64,000 bases of DNA from an uncultured beta proteobacterium (lineage in GTDB: Bacteria; Pseudomonadota; Gammaproteobacteria; Burkholderiales; SG8-41), in contig CAITMU010000069.1 in the NCBI GenBank assembly GCA_903893565.1, positions 1 through 64,000 of the forward strand, read 5' to 3'. Under the pieces are notes generated by a model that did no database searches, was not told where the DNA came from, and saw only the letters and a program-made list of their open reading frames with translations. The position numbers and the translations under genes were made by a program. Positions 1 through 9,131 of the stretch are shown here, piece after piece. Every line of letters begins with the position of its first letter. The stretch's first letter is position 1.

Positions 1-132
1 CGCCTCTCCACCATACTTCTTCGACAGCACGTGCGTTAACGCCGCCGTCAAGGTGGTCTTACCATGATCAACGTGCCCAATCGTGCCTACGTTGACGTGC
101 GGTTTGGTCCGTTCAAATTTACCCTTGGCCAT
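1..132 (-). CDS. tuf: Elongation factor Tu, N-terminal 44 codons (cut by window start)
   Basis: Read on the minus strand, the first codons give [20 protein letters not shown] followed by [11 protein letters not shown], the EF-Tu N-terminus with the P-loop GHVDHGKT at about residues 19-26. EF-Tu carries aminoacyl-tRNA to the ribosomal A site as a GTPase. The ATG at 130-132 is preceded by AAGGGA six bases upstream, a good ribosome binding site. The reading frame runs off the left edge, so most of the protein is missing here. It lies downstream of three tRNA genes in the same direction, the familiar tRNA-tuf arrangement. Identity is certain; whether this is tufA or tufB cannot be told, although tRNA linkage is usual for tufB. 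Confidence 0.97.
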   Translation of the reverse strand, partial: MAKGKFERTKPHVNVGTIGHVDHGKTTLTAALTHVLSKKYGGEA

Positions 133-283
133 AGTCAGTCCCTTGCTATCTGTTATAACCGATTGTTCTTAAAAAACGAGAAAGTTTAATAGATCATTCA
201 ATACAATTAAATACCATTCCTACGCACCACTTAAAGCAAATTCATAAATACATTGTTGAGGGTAACTACTCCCAACTCAATTT

Positions 284-358
284 TGGTGCCCATGGCGTGG
301 ATTGAACACGCGACCTCTCCCTTACCAAGGGAGTGCTCTGCCACTGAGCTACATGGGC
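284..358 (-). tRNA. tRNA-Thr (GGT)
   Basis: The minus strand folds as a complete cloverleaf. The 7-bp acceptor GCCCATG/CATGGGC, the D-arm with AGCTCAGTGG, the anticodon loop TTGGTAA (anticodon GGT) and the T-arm with GTTCAAT are all visible, and the 3' CCA is encoded at 284-286. It is the last tRNA before tuf and is probably cotranscribed with it. Confidence 0.96.
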
Positions 359-510
359 AAAATAATAAAATCCCCTGTTGCTTATTGCTACTGTAAACGT
401 CCGCCCTGTTCGCCCTGTTACCTACACTTTCTTTTCTTCCGGGCACTTTACGTCTTAAATCCCTTCAGGTTGAAAAGTTCGTCACTTGTAAGCTTGAAAT
501 CTCGCAACCC

Positions 511-584
511 TGGAGCGGGTGAAGGGAATCGAACCCTCGTCGTAAGCTTGGAAGGCTTCTGCTCTACCATTGAGCTACACCCGC
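511..584 (-). tRNA. tRNA-Gly (TCC)
   Basis: The minus strand begins GCGGGTGTAGCTCAATGG, has an anticodon loop CTTCCAA with anticodon TCC, a T-arm GGGTTCGATTCCC, and ends GCTCCA with an encoded CCA. The acceptor stem pairs fully. It lies between tRNA-Tyr and tRNA-Thr in the same orientation. Confidence 0.96.
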
Positions 585-777
585 GGACTTCGTTCTTCAA
601 CCCCCACTAAAACATAAATTCCATTATTACTAACTAAATGCTGGCTTTGAGAGACTTTTTTTGGGCGCCTTCTTTCGAAGTGTACCCGTAGAATCATCTG
701 ACGCCTAATATCTACAGCCCTCATAACCCCTATTTCTCTTCAAGCAACACACAACAAAATAACAGCCTCATTCCGTT

Positions 778-864
778 TGGTGGAGGAGGTTGGATTCGAA
801 CCAACGTAGGCGCAAGGCCAACAGATTTACAGTCTGCCCCCTTTAACCACTCGGGCACCCCTCC
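778..864 (-). tRNA. tRNA-Tyr (GTA)
   Basis: This 87-nt class II tRNA has a long variable arm. The minus strand begins GGAGGGGTGCCCGAGTGG, the anticodon loop CTGTAAA gives GTA, the T-arm is GGTTCGAATCC, and CCA is encoded at 778-780. The acceptor stem contains one G-U pair. It is the first gene after the strong promoter at 879-907. Confidence 0.96.
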
Positions 865-878
865 AAACGAAACCGTCT

Positions 879-907
879 ATTGTCATTCTATTTACTTAAA
901 GTGTCAA
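879..907 (-). promoter_or_regulatory. Sigma-70 promoter of the tRNA-Tyr/Gly/Thr-tuf unit
   Basis: On the minus strand a perfect -35 TTGACA (907-902) is followed after exactly 17 bases by GACAAT (884-879). Transcription would start roughly ten bases upstream of the tRNA-Tyr 5' end. No other promoter of similar quality is visible upstream of the cluster. Confidence 0.8.
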
Positions 908-1220
908 TGCCTTAGTTAAATGAACTCGGACAGGAGGTAGTCGACTATTTTAACGGGCTTTAGGGTTAAAGTGGTATTTAAAATGTAGAAAAATTCTTTT
1001 TTAATCCCAATAGACCGAGAATAAGCCTTTTACATATTAACAATATACTCATTAATCATGCTCTTAAAGGGGGAAACAACAGAAAAATTAAACTTTCACC
1101 CTATTTTTGTCCGATTTACGGAATTCATCTCTTAGTCCTGCATTTTGACTGGGACTAGGGTGCGAGAATATTGGGCGTTTAAACAGGGTCATCTTGTTGT
1201 TCGACAGGGTGCTTGATCGT

Positions 1221-1250
1221 AAAAAAGGATGCACGAATAAAGATTCGTGC
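1221..1250 (-). terminator. Rho-independent terminator on the minus strand
   Basis: The minus strand carries an 8-bp perfect stem GCACGAAT/ATTCGTGC with a CTTT loop (1250-1231), followed closely by a run of six T (1226-1221). It would end a minus-strand transcript arriving from higher coordinates. The only candidate upstream is the decayed small gene at 1421-1689, or an unannotated small RNA. Confidence 0.6.
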
Positions 1251-1420
1251 CATGGCAAGCCAAGGCGATTGGCAATGAGACATCTAAACACTGCAAAGAC
1301 TTTCGGCACAAGCTAAGCCCTCCGTTTATTAAAGCAAAGAATATAATTTTCATTGGCCATGTGAAAAATGCAGCCAATACTGTCAAAAAGTAACCAAGCA
1401 AAGCCCGCGCTCGATATCGG

Positions 1421-1689
1421 CTAGTCGATAATCAAGACTGGGTTGTTGTTTATAGGTGCGATAGCCTTGGCATCGGGATCTGCTAGGCCAATGAAACCTT
1501 TACAACGCAAGAATGCTCAATCTGTCAAGCTCATAGGGGACCTATAGGTTAGATAACGTGGTCCGTCAGAGCGCGATAGACACTCACCATTGCGAGCAGG
1601 AACCTCTTGACCCGTGTTCAACTGGAGTGAAAAAAGGGGTACACCGCGGCGAAGAGGGCGAAAGCCGATGACGCCGCAATGAGCCGCAT
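1421..1689 (-). pseudogene. Decayed small secreted-protein gene (unrecognised family)
   Basis: From an ATG at 1689 the minus strand reads MRLIAASSAFALFAAVYPFF, which resembles a signal peptide, and stops at 1618. Losing one base shifts the frame to a protein-like segment containing TGQEVPARNGECLSRSDGP and then YLTYRSPMSLTD. An in-frame TGA follows, and the same frame continues as CKGFIGLADPDAKAI to NNNPVLIID and a stop at 1421. One frameshift plus one nonsense codon would explain the pieces. I do not recognise the family. The reading rests on protein-like composition and the signal-like start only, so confidence is low. A terminator lies downstream at 1221-1250. Confidence 0.35.
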
Positions 1690-1896
1690 TGAGCCGCCAT
1701 CATTATTTAAAAAAGGCATAACCTGCCAGAAGAGGGAATCATCGAGCCCTTAGGCTAGTGAGCGTGTTGCGTAAAACCACGTAAAATTTGTGCGAAGCAC
1801 CATTTTAAGGTTCATCGAAATCCTTTTGTTTTTTTTATTTTCTACATCAACTTTGCATTACCCTTAGCATACTAAAAGACCTTTAAAATCAATTGC

Positions 1897-1926
1897 ATAA
1901 AATAAAATAATAAGGTTTTATTTTAT
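1897..1926. repeat. Perfect AT-only inverted repeat
   Basis: The two 11-base arms ATAAAATAAAA and TTTTATTTTAT are perfectly complementary around an 8-base loop. The repeat sits in the AT-rich part of the gap between the tRNA cluster and tctB. Apart from this, the decayed gene at 1421-1689 and the promoter at 2113-2140, I see nothing else in 908-2255. Confidence 0.5.
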
Positions 1927-2112
1927 CCATTCATCAATATTTTTAGGCGATTTTTTAAAATAAAAAATGCGTCTTCGATACCTTGCCATACAAAAACAAT
2001 CGAAAGGAATCTGCGTAACGAAAAAAAGCTCACTAAAACACGCGACAGTCTGCGCTTGTGATGGCATAATTCGCCGCGATGGGATTTTTTAGATGATCTT
2101 TCATAAAAACAA

Positions 2113-2140
2113 TTACAACCTTCAGAATAACCATTACAAT
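2113..2140 (+). promoter_or_regulatory. Candidate promoter of tctBA
   Basis: TTACAA (2113-2118) and TACAAT (2135-2140) are separated by 16 bases, upstream of tctB. The predicted leader is about 110 bases and AT-rich. The match is reasonable but not perfect. Confidence 0.4.
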
Positions 2141-2255
2141 TTTGCTTTTATAGTAAGTTTTAGGTGTCCCCTTTCTTTAATAAATATTTGAGCCTTATAT
2201 TTTATGGATGGATTTTGCAGTGGCCAAATTTTCTTTTATAACGTTGGAGAGTTGA

Positions 2256-2705
2256 ATGGTAAAAAATAAGAAGGATTTTTATGCAGGACTAATGTTTATG
2301 GCAATCGGGGGAGGCTTTGCACTGGGCGCATTGAAATTCCCTATGGGAACAGCAGTGAGAATGGGGCCGGCCTATTTCCCTACGATATTGGGTTCGATCA
2401 CGCTTATCTTAGGATTGATCACCGCTATACGTGGCTTCACAACCACCGGTGAAGATCCTGCTCCGTTCCAGTGGAAACCCATGCTATGGATCCACGGTTC
2501 TGTCATCCTATTTGGTCTCTTGGTTGATCCTTTGCATGTCGGTTTTTGCGGTGCAGTCATTGCGATGACTATTGCCTGTGCCTATGGCGGTTATGAGTTC
2601 AGTTGGAAAGAAGCATTGATCGAATCACTCATTTTGTTGGCCATTTGCTACACGGCATTTGTATATTTTCTGGGTTTGCCTTTCAGAGTCTTCCCCTGGT
2701 CCTAA
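2256..2705 (+). CDS. tctB: Tripartite tricarboxylate transporter small membrane subunit (TctB family)
   Basis: This 149-residue protein has four hydrophobic segments (about 10-30, 45-62, 77-105 and 120-143), the size and layout of TctB proteins. The family's early MGPAYFP motif is at about residues 36-42. TctB is the small inner-membrane subunit of secondary transporters that import carboxylates with help from a periplasmic Bug receptor. The start ATG has GGAGA five bases upstream. tctA begins about 50 bases downstream, so the two are cotranscribed. No receptor gene is adjacent. The nearest intact Bugs are several kilobases away on other transcripts. Confidence 0.88.
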   Translation: MVKNKKDFYAGLMFMAIGGGFALGALKFPMGTAVRMGPAYFPTILGSITLILGLITAIRGFTTTGEDPAPFQWKPMLWIHGSVILFGLLVDPLHVGFCGAVIAMTIACAYGGYEFSWKEALIESLILLAICYTAFVYFLGLPFRVFPWS

Positions 2706-2758
2706 CTTTAAAAAAAGACACTTGATTGATGAACCCCTTGGATAAATCTGGAGAATTT

Positions 2759-4378
2759 ATGAAAAAAATTGTTTTGGGAATCTTTGCGATTCTCGCCCTT
2801 GGTTTTGCGGCCTTTGCATTCGCCGATGGCATTGCAACAGCTGGCGCCGCACCAGCTGAATCTGCCATCTTTAAAAACTTACTGCTCGGCTTCACTGTAG
2901 CCCTAGGTTGGCAGAATTTATGGTACTGCTTCGTTGGTTGCTTTTTAGGTACCCTGATCGGGGTATTGCCAGGTATCGGCCCAGTGGCTACCATCGCCAT
3001 GCTCTTGCCTGTCACCTTTAATCTCCCCCCTACGCCAGCCCTTATTATGTTAGCGGGTATTTATTACGGCGCTAGTTACGGTGGTTCTACTACGGCGATT
3101 TTGGTGAATTTGCCAGGAGAGTCTTCCTCCGTTGTCACCTGTATTGACGGCTATCAGATGGGGCGCAAAGGCCGGGCTGGACCGGCATTAGCCATCGCTG
3201 CGATGGGCTCATTTTTTGCGGGTACGGTGGGCACCATTCTAATTGCTCTTTTTGGACCTCCACTAGCTGAATTGGCCTTTGAATTTGGTGCAGCTGAATA
3301 TTTTTCAATGATGGTTCTAGGTCTTGTTGCTGCCGTCGTGATGGCCTCTGGTTCTTTAGTTAAGGCTATAGCGATGATCTTAACCGGTCTATTGCTCGGC
3401 ATCGTAGGAACTGACGTCAACTCCGGTATTGCCCGCTATGATTTTGGTATTTCAGAACTCTCCGACGGCATTGGTTTCGTCTCTGTTGCAATGGGGATGT
3501 TCGGGTTTGCGGAAATTGTCAACAACTTAGAAGCCAAAGAAGCAGATCGCTCAGGCGCCTCTTTCAGCGAAGTGAAAAGTTTGATGCCCACCGCAGAAGA
3601 CTTCAAACTATCCATTGGCCCAATTATTCGCGGAACTTCGTTGGGTACGATTTTTGGTATCCTTCCAGGAACACATACCGTGATTGCCGCTTTTTCTTCC
3701 TACACACTGGAAAAGAAACTGGCCCGTTTTCCAAAACGTTTTGGTCACGGTGCTATTGAAGGCGTCGCAGGCCCAGAGTCAGCCAATAATGCTGCCGCTC
3801 AAACCTGCTTCATTCCTCTTCTGACCTTGGGTATACCCACTGGCGCAGTGATGGCATTGATGATCGGCGCTATGACCATTCAAGGCATTGCTCCTGGACC
3901 CCAAGTAATGACACAGAAGCCAGACCTCTTCTGGGGAATGATTGCCTCCATGTGGATTGGAAATGGTATGTTAGTACTGCTAAACCTGCCCTTGATTAGT
4001 ATTTGGGTGATGTTTCTAAAAATACCCTACCGCATACTTTTCCCAGGCGTTTGTTTAATGTGTTGTATCGGGGCTTACTCTCTTAACAATAGTGCAGTGG
4101 ACGTCTATTTTGCTGCAGGCTTCGGTATATTTGGCTACTTTGCTTCGAAGTGGGGCTGCGAGCCGGCACCCTTGTTGTTGGGCTTTGTTTTAGGGCCTTT
4201 GATGGAAGAAAATTTACGTCGCGCCATGTTGATCTCTCGTGGTGACCCGATGGTCTTCCTAACCCGTCCTATCTCTTGTGGTCAATTAATCGTTGCAGCT
4301 CTTTTACTTTTGATGATTGTATTGCCACAGATCCGTAAGAAACGTGAAGAAGTGCTCACAGAAAGTGATGGAACGTAA
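2759..4378 (+). CDS. tctA: Tripartite tricarboxylate transporter large permease (TctA family)
   Basis: The 539-residue permease is recognised by GTLIGVLPGIGPVATIAML near residue 67 and the second repeat FGILPGTHTVIAA near residue 300, the paired glycine/proline motifs of TctA. About a dozen hydrophobic segments follow. It is the transport channel partnered by TctB. I chose ATG 2759 because GGAG lies five bases upstream; an in-frame ATG 33 bases earlier lacks such a site. The first 24 or so residues (MKKIVLGIFAILALGFAAFA, then FADG) look like a cleavable signal peptide or an additional membrane segment placed before the usual TctA start near FKNLLLGFTVAL, which is unusual. A strong terminator follows. 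Confidence 0.92.
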   Translation: MKKIVLGIFAILALGFAAFAFADGIATAGAAPAESAIFKNLLLGFTVALGWQNLWYCFVGCFLGTLIGVLPGIGPVATIAMLLPVTFNLPPTPALIMLAGIYYGASYGGSTTAILVNLPGESSSVVTCIDGYQMGRKGRAGPALAIAAMGSFFAGTVGTILIALFGPPLAELAFEFGAAEYFSMMVLGLVAAVVMASGSLVKAIAMILTGLLLGIVGTDVNSGIARYDFGISELSDGIGFVSVAMGMFGFAEIVNNLEAKEADRSGASFSEVKSLMPTAEDFKLSIGPIIRGTSLGTIFGILPGTHTVIAAFSSYTLEKKLARFPKRFGHGAIEGVAGPESANNAAAQTCFIPLLTLGIPTGAVMALMIGAMTIQGIAPGPQVMTQKPDLFWGMIASMWIGNGMLVLLNLPLISIWVMFLKIPYRILFPGVCLMCCIGAYSLNNSAVDVYFAAGFGIFGYFASKWGCEPAPLLLGFVLGPLMEENLRRAMLISRGDPMVFLTRPISCGQLIVAALLLLMIVLPQIRKKREEVLTESDGT

Positions 4379-4392
4379 AGTTCTTTCATCCA

Positions 4393-4425
4393 AAAAAAAC
4401 GCCGCAAATTGCGGCGTTTTTTTTT
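4393..4425 (+). terminator. Strong Rho-independent terminator after tctA
   Basis: The arms AACGCCGC and GCGGCGTT flank the loop AAATT, with eight A before and nine T after. The A tract means the hairpin can also act on the minus strand, so it may serve the convergent ygiQ-like gene as well. Confidence 0.9.
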
Positions 4426-4475
4426 GTTCGTTAATTTCTTGAATCAGTCACAGGCTATTGCTTCCCACCATAACT

Positions 4476-4565
4476 TTAATGCTCGTACCAACTACCCAGC
4501 AATTGTTTGGCAATTGCCTCATCAATTTCGGCACTTACTCCGGTAACGATAGCCACTTCACGCAT
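4476..4565 (-). pseudogene. Remnant of a short-chain dehydrogenase/reductase N-terminus
   Basis: The minus strand from ATG 4565 reads MREVAIVTGVSAEIDEAIAK then QLLGSWYEH and a stop. Short-chain dehydrogenases begin with the same pattern, VAIVTGxSxGIGxAIAxxLA, around the TGxxxGxG cofactor loop. Here the second and third glycines are Glu and Asp, and the gene stops after 29 codons. Nothing further of the roughly 250-residue family is visible downstream. I read it as a decayed fragment. The rest of the gap (4430-4695) shows nothing else. Confidence 0.55.
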
Positions 4566-4695
4566 GAATGCTGCTCATTTCGGCGTGTAGATCCAATAGG
4601 TTTATTTTCCCTGCAGAAATTCAATGGGCACTATTCTAGTATTTCGCCCCCAAAACCCTACTGGCTCACTGACTAAGACCAATCTAGAAGCCGCC

Positions 4696-6912
4696 TTAGG
4701 GCTTGGGCTTAGGCCGCCTGAGGCGCCCTACGGGCTTTTTGGGCAACGCCGTGGGCAGGGAGGGCAAGCCTGTATGCTGGGTTTTAAACGCTTGATATTT
4801 CTGTGGTCGCCGAGTGCCTTCTGATTGCTTACCGGTGCCTAACGGCTGGTAATTGGGCACCAGATGACGCTTACTATTGCCAATTAAATCGGCCCTTCCC
4901 ATATCCCGCAGCGCTTGACGCAATATCGGCCAGTTTTCAGCGTCATGGTAGCGTAAGAATGCCTTATGCAATCGCCTAACCCGTAGCCCTTTGGGCACAA
5001 TCACATCTTCACTTTGACGAGTAACTTTACGCAGTGGGTTTTTCCCCGAATGATACATGGCGGTAGCAGTGGCCATCGGAGAGGGCAAAAAAGCTTGCAC
5101 TTGATCTGCGCGAAATCCATTTTGCTTTAACCACAGCGCCAGCTCGAGCATGTCCTCATCGGTGGTACCCGGATGGGCCGCAATAAAATAAGGGATTAAA
5201 TATTGCTCCTTACCCGCTTCTAGAGAATACTTATCAAAAAGGGCTTTGAATTTATAATAAGTTCCCACCCCCGGTTTCATCATTTTGGACAGTGGACCCT
5301 CACCAAGGGCCTCGGGCGCTATTTTTAAATAGCCGCCTACGTGGTGCTGAGCCAGTTCCTTCACATATTCAGGAGATTCTGCGGCCAGGTCATAGCGCAC
5401 CCCTGAGGCAATCAATACTTTTTTAACCCCGGGCAACGCACGAGCTCGGCGATAAAGCTCGATCAACGGAGCATGATCCGTATTTAAATTCGGGCAAATC
5501 CCCGGGAAAACACAAGAAGGGCGGCGGCAAGCGGATTCAATCTCGCGACTCTTACACGCCAAACGATACATGTTAGCGGTTGGCCCCCCAAGGTCAGAAA
5601 TCACCCCAGTAAAACCGGGCACCGTATCACGAATGACTTCTATTTCTTTGATAATGGAGTCAGCCGAACGATTTTGAATAATCCGGCCCTCATGCTCCGT
5701 GATTGAACAAAAAGTACAACCGCCAAAACAACCTCGCTGTATGGTCACGGAAAAGCGGATCATTTCAAACGCGGGTATCTTAGCCTCTGCATAGAAAGGA
5801 TGAGGGATACGGGCATAGGGCAGCTCATAAACTCTATCCATTTCCTTGGTGGTCAAAGGAATAGGAGGCGGATTAATCCAGACCTCTCGTTGTCCGTGAC
5901 GTTGCACCAAGGCTCGCGCGTTTCCGGGATTCGATTCCACGTGAAGAATCCTTGACGCATGCGCATACAGCACCGGATCGTCAACTACCGCCTCATATGA
6001 GGGCATACGAATCACGGTCATTCGTCGATCTTGAAGCTTATTTTCACGATTAAATCGCACCGATTGGACTGCCCCATCAACCACGCCGGTCTTCTTGACC
6101 TGACCTTGCTCTGGCATGGCATAGGGGTCTAGGGGCGGGTTTAAGGGGCCTGGCAAATCAATTCGGGTTGAATCGATCTCTACCCAAGGGGACTCTATAC
6201 TCGAACGCACAAACGCGGTCCCCCTCAAATCCGTCAATTCTGAGATCTTTGATCCAGATGCCAATCGATGGGCAATCTCGACAATAGCTCGCTCAGCATT
6301 CCCATAGACCAGTAAGTCCGCTTTCGCATCGATCAAAACCGAGCGCCTGACTTTTTCTGACCAGTAATCAAAATGGGCAATACGACGCAAACTCGCCTCA
6401 ATTCCCCCAATCACGACTACTGCATCCGAAAAGGCCTCCCGAACTCGCTGACTGTAGACAATCACGGCTCTATCCGGACGTCGACCTCCCTCAGCACCGG
6501 GGGTATAGGCATCATCGCTCCTCAGTCGACGGTCCGACGTATAACGATTGACCATGGAATCCATATTGCCGGCTGTTACCCCGAAGAAAAGCTTAGGACG
6601 TCCCAGTTCTTTGAAAGCGTCGGCATTTTGCCAAGGAGGTTGAGCAATTAAGCCAACACGGAATCCCTGCGCCTCTAGTAGTCGTCCCACAATGGCCATT
6701 CCAAAGCTGGGGTGATCTACGTAAGCATCTCCGGTCACGATGATAATGTCACACTCATCCCAACCCAAAACATCCATTTCTGCACGTGACATAGGTAAAA
6801 AAGGTGCCGTACCAAACCGAGCGGCCCAATATTTACGGTAACTAAAAATGTCTTTCAGTGGCGCCGTATCAGCCAGTAACACATTACGGACAGGTTTTTG
6901 AGCGATCGTCAT
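4696..6912 (-). CDS. ygiQ: YgiQ-family radical SAM protein
   Basis: The 738-residue protein has the YgiQ architecture: an N-terminal domain ([17 protein letters not shown] near residues 55-71) and a radical SAM core with CFGGCTFC at about residues 395-402, the CX3CX2C set that binds the 4Fe-4S cluster and S-adenosylmethionine. The length matches the family. The C-terminus is basic and proline-rich (RRPKPKP), as is common in this family. The physiological substrate of YgiQ proteins is not established. It is monocistronic and faces the tctBA terminator. The ATG at 6912 agrees with the family N-terminus. Confidence 0.93.
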   Translation of the reverse strand: MTIAQKPVRNVLLADTAPLKDIFSYRKYWAARFGTAPFLPMSRAEMDVLGWDECDIIIVTGDAYVDHPSFGMAIVGRLLEAQGFRVGLIAQPPWQNADAFKELGRPKLFFGVTAGNMDSMVNRYTSDRRLRSDDAYTPGAEGGRRPDRAVIVYSQRVREAFSDAVVVIGGIEASLRRIAHFDYWSEKVRRSVLIDAKADLLVYGNAERAIVEIAHRLASGSKISELTDLRGTAFVRSSIESPWVEIDSTRIDLPGPLNPPLDPYAMPEQGQVKKTGVVDGAVQSVRFNRENKLQDRRMTVIRMPSYEAVVDDPVLYAHASRILHVESNPGNARALVQRHGQREVWINPPPIPLTTKEMDRVYELPYARIPHPFYAEAKIPAFEMIRFSVTIQRGCFGGCTFCSITEHEGRIIQNRSADSIIKEIEVIRDTVPGFTGVISDLGGPTANMYRLACKSREIESACRRPSCVFPGICPNLNTDHAPLIELYRRARALPGVKKVLIASGVRYDLAAESPEYVKELAQHHVGGYLKIAPEALGEGPLSKMMKPGVGTYYKFKALFDKYSLEAGKEQYLIPYFIAAHPGTTDEDMLELALWLKQNGFRADQVQAFLPSPMATATAMYHSGKNPLRKVTRQSEDVIVPKGLRVRRLHKAFLRYHDAENWPILRQALRDMGRADLIGNSKRHLVPNYQPLGTGKQSEGTRRPQKYQAFKTQHTGLPSLPTALPKKPVGRLRRPKPKP

Positions 6913-6997
6913 GCACTCATTATACCGTCAGCGCACCGATGAAAAAAATCAAAGCAAAAAATAAGCGGCCTCTGACCTGTCACAAAACCTAGGCGCT

Positions 6998-8011
6998 CTA
7001 ATCGATTTTAATGTGGGCTCTCTGAATAATAGATGCCCACTTTTTCATTTCAACCTGAATAATGCGCCCATAATCCTCCGGACTTCCACCCAAGATGCGA
7101 TACCCTACCTCGGCCATATGGGCTTTTACCGAGGCCATTTGCAAGGCCTTATTGGCAAGCATATTTAGCTGCAAAACCACCTCACGTGGTGTGCCTGCCG
7201 GGACCAAAAGCCCTCGATAGGCGGTCGCATCTATTGTGGGCCAACCGAGTTCTTTAAAGGTGGCTACTTGTGGCATCAAAGCAGAGCGCTCTTGGCTGGC
7301 CAGTGCCAGCGCCCGTAAACGAGCACTGTCCACTAGACTTTTAACGGCAAAAATACCTCCCAACCCTAAAGGCACCTCCCCCGACATCGTGGCATAAACC
7401 GCCAAACCTGTGCTCTTATAGGGCACATGCCCCCAATCGATCTTAGCCTCATATTTGAATAATGCCCCCATAATATGCGGCACCGTACCGTTACCACCCG
7501 AAGCATAATAAATCTGACCCGATTTCGCCTTTGCCAACGTAATAAGATCCTGTACGCTTTTGATCGGCAAGCTCGGATGACACACCAATAAGGTAGAACT
7601 CGAGGCCTCAAGCGCTATCACTGGCAAAAAATCATGCATACTGTCATAAGGCAATTTATTTATTAAATAAGGATTGACGATAAAAGCGTTATCCCCCACT
7701 AGCACCGTATAGCCATCCGGCTTCGCATTGGCAACCACTTGTGTAGCGATCACCGTCCCTCCACCCGGTCGGTTATCAATCACCATGGGTTGTTTCATGA
7801 GTTCACTAAAAGCCGGTGCTAACAACCGAATCACCCCATCGGCACCGCCACCGGCTGAATACCCCACCACCGCCCGAATGGTTTGATTGGGATAGGATTG
7901 CGACAATACCCCATGACTCAATAGCAGCATACAAATAAAGAGTAACGGCAGTACAATCAATCGCCGGTCAATGATCCTTAACAGTAAAATGTTCACGCTC
8001 ACGCTCCTCAT
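6998..8011 (-). CDS. Bug-family periplasmic substrate-binding protein
   Basis: This 337-residue receptor has a hydrophobic signal segment at about residues 18-37 ending at VLSQ, then the Bug landmarks in order: YPNQTIRAVVGYSAGGGAD, IDNRPGGGT, and KPDGYTVLVG. Bug proteins bind carboxylates or similar small molecules in the periplasm and deliver them to a TctA/TctB membrane unit. No permease is adjacent. The gene is divergent from another Bug at 8114 with about 100 bases between them. The GGGAD loop normally supplies main-chain contacts to the ligand's carboxylate. The ligand cannot be predicted. Confidence 0.92.
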   Translation of the reverse strand: MRSVSVNILLLRIIDRRLIVLPLLFICMLLLSHGVLSQSYPNQTIRAVVGYSAGGGADGVIRLLAPAFSELMKQPMVIDNRPGGGTVIATQVVANAKPDGYTVLVGDNAFIVNPYLINKLPYDSMHDFLPVIALEASSSTLLVCHPSLPIKSVQDLITLAKAKSGQIYYASGGNGTVPHIMGALFKYEAKIDWGHVPYKSTGLAVYATMSGEVPLGLGGIFAVKSLVDSARLRALALASQERSALMPQVATFKELGWPTIDATAYRGLLVPAGTPREVVLQLNMLANKALQMASVKAHMAEVGYRILGGSPEDYGRIIQVEMKKWASIIQRAHIKID

Positions 8012-8097
8012 GTTATTTTTTCTTATAAAAAAATCGCTTTACTACCCTCACCAATGCGCGACGGTCCGTTTTTTTCGCGCGCCTTTTGACTACACTC

Positions 8098-8109
8098 GTG
8101 AGGCCTCAC
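8098..8109. promoter_or_regulatory. Perfect 12-bp palindrome before a Bug start codon
   Basis: GTGAGGCCTCAC is a perfect palindrome ending four bases before the ATG at 8114, in the divergent interval between two Bug genes. It occupies the ribosome-binding position and could be an operator or an RNA hairpin. No clear Shine-Dalgarno sequence is otherwise visible for that gene. Confidence 0.35.
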
Positions 8110-8113
8110 CTCA

Positions 8114-9088
8114 ATGAAAAAACTAATCCGTTCGGTATTATGCCTAGGGTTGATGGTCAGCTCGATTGAAAGCTTCGCTATCAATCACTTAGCCTATCCT
8201 CAAAAAGCCATTCGCGCCATCGTTCCCTACCCCCCGGGTGGCGGCACTGACATCATGGCACGTTTAATCTGCACCCGACTCGCAGAAAACTGGGCTGTGC
8301 CAATCGTTATCGACAATCGCGCTGGCGCTGGCACCGTCATTGGAACACAAATTGCCGCGCACGCACCTGCCGATGGCTATACGCTTCTCATTACCTCACC
8401 CAGTTTTGTTATTAATCCGACCACTCGAGCCCATCTACCCTACGATACCCAAAAAGATTTTCAGCCCGTGACTCAGTTTGCCTTTCAACCCTATGTGCTC
8501 ACGATTAACCCTAAGGTCGCCATCAATGATGTTAAACAATTTATTGCCTTAGCTAAAAGCCATCCCGAGAGTTTAAATTTTGGTTCCACCGGTGTCGGTA
8601 GTGGATCGCACTTAGCCGGAGAGCTTTTTAAATTCATGAGTACGACTCGCCTCACGCATATTGCCTACAAGGGCATGGGTCCTGCCCTGACCGATTTAAT
8701 CGGCGGGCAGATTCAATTCGTGTTTGCTACCATTTTGCCCGTTACAGCCCATGTGCGCGCAGGCCGCCTCAAAGCGTTGGCCGTCACCAGTTCTCGGCGC
8801 TCTGCGATCATGAACGATTTGCCCACTATTCATGAATCCGGTCTCACAGGCTACAGTGCCATATCGTGGAGCGGGTTATTCGTGCCGTCTCACACACCGC
8901 GTTCAGTGATTGAAACACTCAATCAAGAATCGTTCAAAGTACTACATCAAACCGATATTCAACAACGTTTGGCTCAAGACGGTGCAGAGCCCGCTGGGAG
9001 CAGTGTGCGAGAATTTACTGATTTTGTGAGCCAAGAAATCATTAAATGGAAAAAGGTTATTCAAGCCACAAAATTCATCATTGACTAG
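8114..9088 (+). CDS. Bug-family periplasmic substrate-binding protein
   Basis: The 324-residue protein starts with a clean signal peptide (MKKLIRSVLCLGLMVSS, cleavage near SFA at residue 23), followed by IVPYPPGGGTD, IDNRAGAGT and PADGYTLLIT, the three Bug signatures. The C-terminus KWKKVIQATKFIID is also typical. It is transcribed alone, divergent from the Bug at 6998-8011 and convergent with the PanE-like gene at 9132. Its role should be high-affinity capture of a small organic acid for a TctA/TctB unit encoded elsewhere. The ligand is unknown. Confidence 0.93.
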   Translation: MKKLIRSVLCLGLMVSSIESFAINHLAYPQKAIRAIVPYPPGGGTDIMARLICTRLAENWAVPIVIDNRAGAGTVIGTQIAAHAPADGYTLLITSPSFVINPTTRAHLPYDTQKDFQPVTQFAFQPYVLTINPKVAINDVKQFIALAKSHPESLNFGSTGVGSGSHLAGELFKFMSTTRLTHIAYKGMGPALTDLIGGQIQFVFATILPVTAHVRAGRLKALAVTSSRRSAIMNDLPTIHESGLTGYSAISWSGLFVPSHTPRSVIETLNQESFKVLHQTDIQQRLAQDGAEPAGSSVREFTDFVSQEIIKWKKVIQATKFIID

Positions 9089-9131
9089 CTCATATCAACA
9101 GTGCCTGAGGGCTCTTCATCAATATCTCACC

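Noticed and set aside
1189..1401. Minus-strand open frame of about 70 codons
   Set aside because: It spans the terminator hairpin and has no recognisable motif or ribosome binding site.
1499..1528. TTGACA-18-TGTAAA promoter for a small RNA ending at the 1221-1250 terminator
   Set aside because: The -35 falls inside the protein-like pseudogene segment and the -10 is weak. The terminator is better assigned to the old minus-strand gene, though a small RNA cannot be excluded.
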